Origin: Corylus avellana
Lineage: Eukaryota; Streptophyta; Magnoliopsida; Fagales; Betulaceae
Length of the DNA stretch: 64,000 nucleotides
Direction: 5' to 3'
Assembly: GCF_901000735.1 (NCBI RefSeq)
Contig: NC_081551.1
Coordinates: forward strand, 18,690,545-18,754,544
Part shown: piece by piece, positions 58,601 through 64,000 of the stretch
Position numbering within the stretch: position 1 is the stretch's first letter
How the letters are laid out: every line of letters starts with the position of its first letter
Position numbers and translations under genes: made by a program
Notes under the pieces: generated by a model
What the model was told of the DNA's origin: nothing
Seen by the model: only the letters and a program-made list of their open reading frames with translations
Databases searched by the model: none

Positions 58601-61035
58601 TTGCATAATTGTCCGTACAATGAGTGGGGTAATTAGTTATTGAAAAATGATCGCTTGTGTTTGTCATGCGATAATCCCAAATGATGTTTGACTAATGTTA
58701 CTTTTCACACTCGTTTTTTATATATTTTTTTCAAAAGAACGAGAATAAATTGATGAGACTCTTTGTTGGGTAGTGAAAAGTATCAAAATTATTCAATACC
58801 TAGGGAATAATGCTTCCCTTTTCACATGATAGTGTGATTCATGGTGAGACTGAGATCTACTATTTATATGTGAGAAGAAGAAATATTAATTTGTTCCCAA
58901 TGGTATTGAGTAGTTTTCAGTGAGTTCAATAAGTGAGTGAGATAGTAATGGAAAGCTTTTTTGTCCACGTGTCAGAGGGGGTGGGGGCTTTTAAAATCTA
59001 GAAGCAGAGAAATAATCTTGAGAATAAAACAAAAGGCAAATCTTCTGCTGTGCATGCGAAACAATAAGTGTGTATGGAAGGACAAAGAATGTTGGAAGAA
59101 TCAAGATACTCGTGCTAGCTAAACAATTGATTTTAAATATTTTTTTTGAAAAAAAAAAAGAAAAAGAAAAAGGACAAAGAAAAGACATATATATATATGG
59201 CATTTGGCTGGAGGGTAGTTTGGTTGGTTCTCTGTCGCCAAAGGACAACATAGCTAGTGGGAAGTGTGAATGTGATGAGACAAATGGGACATTGGGCCTG
59301 AAGTAGTGTACTTTGATTTTAATTTACCATCCCACTAAATGATTGGGCGAATCAGTAAACTATCGGGGATTTCAAAGAAGAAAAAAGAAAAGAAAAAAGA
59401 ATTGAGTCTTTGATTCTAATTTTCATCATATAATTAACCTTCATACGGAGGTTGTCTCTTAATATTAGTACTTTATTACATATGTTCTTGTTGAACGGAA
59501 GCCCAAGAACCTTAATTGCTTCTGTAAATGTTCCAAACGTGAATAATGTTATATATATAATAAAATATGAAAGAGAAAGAAAAAAGAGCGGAATCGGAGA
59601 GAGACGTATGAGCTAGATGTAGTGATGAGCAAAAACATAAAATAAACCCTAAAATACATAAGGAAATAAATAAACTATATCAAGAAAATAAAAAAAGGGA
59701 AAGATAAAACATTCTAACAAATGAAATAATATATTCTAACAAGCTCTAATCTTATTCTTAAGCAATTGGATTGATGCGGCAATGCCTATAAACCATTAAT
59801 TAGATCCGTCTTTAATAAAAAATGAAGAAATTCAAAGACTTATGGTCATTGTCACGTCAGCCTAGTTGGATGGAAGTAAGATGAAAGTCGAATGTTTAAC
59901 AATATTATTCTAAGATGATGAAAGTTCATTATTGATAATAAACTTCTCTGATTATTCATTAACTTGAAGGTGTCTTTAAATAGACACTTGCAATGCATAG
60001 TAAGAATAAAAAACTAACTTGAATAAACCCGTATTATCTGTAATACTTAAATCTTAATCCTAATGTTATCAATAATGATAACTATATATGTTGTAATCCT
60101 AAAATTCGTCCCATTACGATCGCAAATACATTGAAACATTTGGTGGCCGATTGCATCTCCATCGCCAAACATCACAATCTGTAACTTCTTTAGTATACTA
60201 TTCAATAAAGGGCACTTCAATCAGGAAAAATAAGAGTCTGCATTGGGACTTATTATTATGGTTATGCTTTTCTTGTGATAGCTAGATTCTCCTGTTGAGA
60301 GCATCTCAAATTTTGCTTTGACCCGTACCTCATCCAACCTTTTTGAGTCATGTGTAAGGACCATTTAATTTGCGGCCATCAAAGGAGCAAGACGAGTAGA
60401 GCTTTCATTTTTTCAATGTTTGATTAATTTTTGGGGGTGTCACAATCGGCTCTTATTTCAATTTTTGGTGTTACAAGGGCTATTCAACTCATAAGAAATT
60501 TTTAAAATCATTTATAAACTAGTCTTCTCTAATAAAAAATTAATATGAGACCGAATATTTATGAATAACTTTATAATTTACCCACTTAAGAGCATCTCCA
60601 ACACATACTTTAAAATGCGCTAGTTGTTAATAGCTATAGAACATATCCTTTAATTGTGAATTGTTTTGCTAGTGGATATAAGCTTTTAAACTGAACAACT
60701 TAAATCTTGGTTCTCAGTGTCTCATGTCCTTCTATTTCCCCCTTTTTTTTTTTTTTTTGCAATTTTGTTTAAGATCTTGTGCACAACATCTCTGTCGGGT
60801 ATAGTTTGGGTGTGGAAGAGTAGTGTGATTATAATTATTTGATATTGTCCGATATCATATTAGAGTCTAGTAAAGAGTATATCTTCGTAGATTTTATAGT
60901 CTAATACATAGTTAAATGCATTCCTTATTAGAGCCGTAAAACGGTAATCTATTGTTTCTCTATTTAAAATGGAACCATCATCAACAAAGTATGAGTTGAT
61001 TATTATTTTAGAATACAATTTACTATGTTGTTGGA
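54106..61035. other. Long intergenic stretch, no gene recognised
   Basis: Nearly 7 kb of AT-rich DNA. I saw no exon with recognisable motifs on either strand; the frames present are 60-90 codons and low-complexity. It includes a long (AT)n at 55566-55606, shorter AT runs, and at 56822-56880 a fragment like the TRIM LTR (CTAAATTACTATTTATCCTA). Confidence 0.45.
55566..55606. repeat. (AT)n microsatellite
   Basis: About 41 bases of pure AT dinucleotide, likely length-polymorphic. Confidence 0.9.
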
Positions 61036-61373
61036 TAAGGGTGAAAAGGCAACTAGTAAAATTTACTGACGGATAAGGGTGAAAAGACGATTAGTAAAAT
61101 TTATTAACCACATCCTTATAGCCTATGCGGTTACTGGCGGTTGGCTGTTAATGATTGCTAACTACTTTTCAAAAAAAAAAAAACGATGTTTTCATGTATT
61201 TTTTTTTATATATAAATATAATATATATAAATGCGGTTAGCAGTTAACGGTTTTTTCAAAACTTAAAATTGCTAATCATATTCGCCTAGGCAGTTAGTAA
61301 GTTTTTCTAATCGCCTTTAAAAGTGGTTAGCGGTTAAAGAGCGGTTAATAACTACCCGTCTTTTCACTCCTAA
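61036..61373. mobile_element. hAT-like non-autonomous element with duplicated left end
   Basis: The left end, TAAGGGTGAAAAGACGATTA (61074), is the inverse of the right end, ACCCGTCTTTTCACTCCTAA (to 61373), resembling the TAGGGGTG ends of hAT elements. The left end is tandemly duplicated with a 38-bp period (61033 and 61071). The interior repeats GCGGTTAGC/GGTTAAC words. Non-coding. Confidence 0.6.
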
Positions 61374-62049
61374 TTTTAAAGATCAAAATTTTTTCGAAGT
61401 AGTCAATAAAGATGACAGCTCTCTTGACATAAAAGATTTATCATTTCCCATTAATTAAAGTGCTCCCCGCAAATCACCCTAAGCATCCCCAAGATATTCA
61501 TGCTTGAAGATTGGTTGACCATCTCCACCGTCCACTTATGCTGATTGAGTAGTGTCATCAAGAGTCGTGATTCAGCACGCCGTGCAAGAAATTTTTTTAA
61601 AAATATTTTAATGCAAAAAAAAAAAAAAATTTTTGCCAGCATGCTATTTTACTTCACCCGTGTCATCAATATAGGATTCTAGAGAAGCAACATGTCTTTG
61701 TAACGATGGCTGCTCTCTCCGGCCCTCTCCCTCTCTCTCCTTTTTTGTGTGATGCGTGGAGTGAGTGTATAGGAGGTTGTTATTGGTTTGTGTTATAAAA
61801 AATAAGTATCACAATTTAATAGATTATTATACAATTAACATGATATAATAGTTAGAATAAGACTGGTATTTTATAGCAATATAAAGATCGAAATATTTAG
61901 TAGAGTATTATATAACTGCGATAACGTGACAATGAAACTAATCACCAAACTAATTTTTAGACCCATATCATCAATTTATATATATAAAAACTGCATAATG
62001 AATAACATTACTATTAGGGAAAAATATAAAAAAGCCTTTCAAACTCTCA
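61374..62049. other. Intergenic, no gene recognised
   Basis: No supported coding frame. A CT-rich patch lies at 61716-61742. Confidence 0.4.
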
Positions 62050-62708
62050 GCTATTTGCAATATAGCCCCCCAATGTTCTAAAAGTACTAAAGTAGCTCCC
62101 AAACTACCAAATGTATCAAAAAGACAACTTATTTTTTTTATATTCCTATAATACTCCTATTCTTTTAACAAATAAAATAATAAAATAATTGTAAAAAATA
62201 CCCAAACAATTTTTTTTTTTTTTTAAAAAAAAACAATGGACGAATAAATACAAAAAAAATATTTTTTTGAATAAATAAATAATTAGTCACTGTAGTTGGC
62301 CTAAATTACAAATTGCTTCATGTCGTATTAAAGTAAAATCAATTTGGTAGTTTGATGGCCTACTTTAGTATTTTTTTTTTTTTTTGAATATCTCAAGAAA
62401 GAACCGTACCTTTGATTTTACTTTAATACGGCATAAAACAATTTGTAATTTAAGCCAACTACAGTAACTAATTATTTATTCCAAAAAACTTTTTTTTTTT
62501 TGTTTTTATTCGCGGATTGTTTTTTTTTTTTTTATATAAAAAAAAATTATTTATTTATTTATTTTTTCAATTATTTTATGATTTTATTTGTTAATAGAAT
62601 AGGGTATTATAGGAATATAAAAATAAGTGGTCTTTTTGATACATTTTGATATTTTGGAGAACTATTTTAATACCTTTTGAACATAAAAAGGCTATATTAT
62701 ATCGTAGC
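62050..62708. mobile_element. Large foldback element upstream of YUCCA
   Basis: Two arms of roughly 290 bp fold onto each other around a loop at about 62337-62411. Outer arm words: CAATATAGCC, AATGTATCAAAAAGAC, ATATTCCTATAAT.C and TTAACAAATAAAAT, each found inverted at 62560-62705. Inner arm words: AGTTGGC.TAAATTACAAATT and GTATTAAAGTAAAATCAA, inverted at 62415-62480. Non-coding. It ends about 420 bp before the YUCCA start. Confidence 0.75.
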
Positions 62709-63129
62709 CCACTGCAGTGGCATAGTGAAGTTACCTCTTTCTTTCTGTGCGAAAGCAAAAGACCTTCTTCTGGCTCCCCGTTTCCTCCTCCATTCAACAA
62801 AAAAACCAAAGCCAAAAGATCAAACCCACATTTCATAAAAGTGTGGATAACACCCTCTCCATTCCATATTTCCAGAAATCACCCCAGATTTTTTCGGTAA
62901 GATTAATTAAACCCTGCCTCAAATCTCCGCCAAATAACCCCTAGCCGAAATATTCCTGATGAGCTCTCTTTCATGTCAAAAAAAGTGTTTCAATTCGATC
63001 TCTTTCAAAACTATGTATTATCTTCAGTTTTCTTCTTTTGCATGAACTCTCCAAGCTCAGAAGCACCGCAAGTTTGATTAATCTTTTGCAACCATTTTCC
63101 TCCTTTGGCTTATATACACAGACCTGTTT
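62709..63129. promoter_or_regulatory. Proximal upstream region of the YUCCA gene
   Basis: The 420 bp between the foldback element and the ATG at 63130 should contain the promoter and leader. A TTATATACAC box at 63109-63118 is too close to the ATG to be a convincing TATA box. Confidence 0.4.
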
Positions 63130-63813
63130 ATGGACTACTTGAGAGAATTGGAAGGCAAAAGAGTCCATGATCCTCTGGGGGAGAAGATGGCTAAACCAAG
63201 GTGCATATGGTTTCCTGGGCCTGTCATCGTCGGAGCTGGCCCATCAGGTTTGGCTGCAGCCGCTTGTCTAAAACAAAGAGGCATTCAAAGCCTAATCCTG
63301 GAGAGAGCCGATTGCATAGCCTCCTTATGGCAGCAAAAGACGTACGACCGCCTCCGGCTCCACCTCCCAAAGCAGTTCTGCGAGCTCCCTCTCATGCCAT
63401 TTCCCGACAATTTCCCCACCTACCCAACAAAACAACAATTTCTCGCCTACTTAACGGCCTACGCCGACCGTTTCGACATAAACCCTGTATTCAACCAAAC
63501 AGTGGTGAGCGCGGAGCTCGACCAACGCTGCGCGCTTTGGAAGGTCAAGACGAGGGGCTTGAAAAACGAGGAAGCAGAGTACGTGTCGCAGTGGCTGATT
63601 GTCGCAACCGGAGAGAATGCGGAGAATGTGGTGCCGCAAATTGAGGGAATGAATGAATTCGGTGGCCCTATTGTGCACACCAGCGCGTACAAGAGCGGAG
63701 ATATGTTCAGTGAAAAGAGTGTTTTGGTGGTCGGATGTGGGAATTCTGGCATGGAAGTTTGCTTGGATCTCTGCAACTATAATGCTCGCCCCTCCCTCGT
63801 CGTTAGAGATTCG
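63130..63813 (+). CDS. YUC: YUCCA flavin monooxygenase, first exon (gene truncated by window end)
   Basis: YUCCA enzymes convert indole-3-pyruvate to the auxin IAA using FAD and NADPH. This exon encodes 228 residues and ends at a GT donor (TCG|GTAATT, 63814), after VVRDS, the usual YUCCA position; the rest lies beyond the window. Motifs: FAD-binding GAGPSG at 35-40, the FMO signature FxGxxxHxxxY at 177-187, ATG-containing IVATGEN at 157-163, and NADPH-binding GCGNSG at 202-207. The N-terminus (EGKRVHDP) and overall similarity fit the YUC2/YUC6 clade, by memory of the family. The start at 63130 is the first in-frame ATG; codon 20 offers a second ATG. A large foldback element lies 420 bp upstream. 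Confidence 0.93.
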
Positions 63814-64000
63814 GTAATTTTCTTATTAAGAAAGGAAAGTAGGCTATTGGTTTATTCAAAATTTTATATTTTTCAAATAACCTAAACATAATCACTTAAC
63901 TCTTTTTTCTGCTGGATATTTGAAATTTTGAATTCAGTTAACTAGAGTTTGACTTAATTGAATTCAGTTAACTAGAGTTTGACTTAATTAATTAGCTTGA
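63814..64000 (+). other. Start of YUCCA intron 1
   Basis: Intronic sequence to the window edge. It contains a perfect 30-bp tandem duplication at 63931-63989 (AATTCAGTTAACTAGAGTTT..., period 30). Confidence 0.75.

Noticed and set aside
63201..63644. 147-codon frame overlapping YUCCA exon 1
   Set aside because: Out-of-frame shadow of the YUCCA coding sequence, which has all expected FAD and NADPH motifs.

Overview
The window is nuclear DNA from a core eudicot plant, most likely woody. The genes are split by introns, the intergenic DNA is AT-rich and full of small non-autonomous transposable elements, and every recognised protein family is a land-plant family. I cannot name the species. Two runs of exactly 100 N (9331-9430 and 39671-39770) show it is a scaffold of at least three contigs.

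Genes from left to right: a small Ser-rich protein with one membrane segment (minus, 936-1736); a six-exon IST1-like ESCRT-III regulator (minus, 2664-7932) with a dead Copia fragment in intron 2; a doubtful 69-codon ORF (minus, 15221-15519); a plastid-type protein of unknown function with an acidic tail (minus, 18752-19890); a UBE2T/UBC37-type ubiquitin E2 with a long repetitive tail (minus, 20734-24319); tRNA-Leu(AAG) (minus, 24588-24667); a complete 12-exon kinesin-13 (plus, 28313-33293); heat stress factor HSFC1 (plus, 49215-50258); and the first exon of a YUCCA auxin-biosynthesis monooxygenase (plus, 63130-63813), cut off by the window edge. Exon joins were worked out by hand, and each spliced gene model keeps one open frame. 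As I recall it, the Arabidopsis counterparts of UBC37 and HSFC1 are neighbours on chromosome 3, so part of this order looks ancestral. The genes do not form one pathway.

The largest structural feature is a 7-kb near-identical direct repeat (32659-39670 and 39771-46797). Its first copy ends exactly at the second N gap and its second copy begins exactly after it. It carries the 3' end of the kinesin gene twice. Unmerged contig or haplotype overlap explains this better than real gene duplication. A similar but more diverged 1-kb repeat flanks the first gap.

The rest is accessory DNA: three copies of a tRNA-derived SINE (two with perfect target-site duplications), TRIM-type miniature LTR elements with a primer binding site and polypurine tract, hAT-like and Mutator-like MITEs, nested foldback elements, and a 0.66-kb foldback 420 bp upstream of the YUCCA start. 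I found no CRISPR array, operon or defence system, and nothing I would call a new biological system. The most useful points are the probable false duplication, a GC-AG intron splitting the kinesin P-loop codon, a candidate SUMO-interacting motif and repeats in the E2 tail, tandem 31-residue repeats in the IST1-like protein, and the nested transposon structures.
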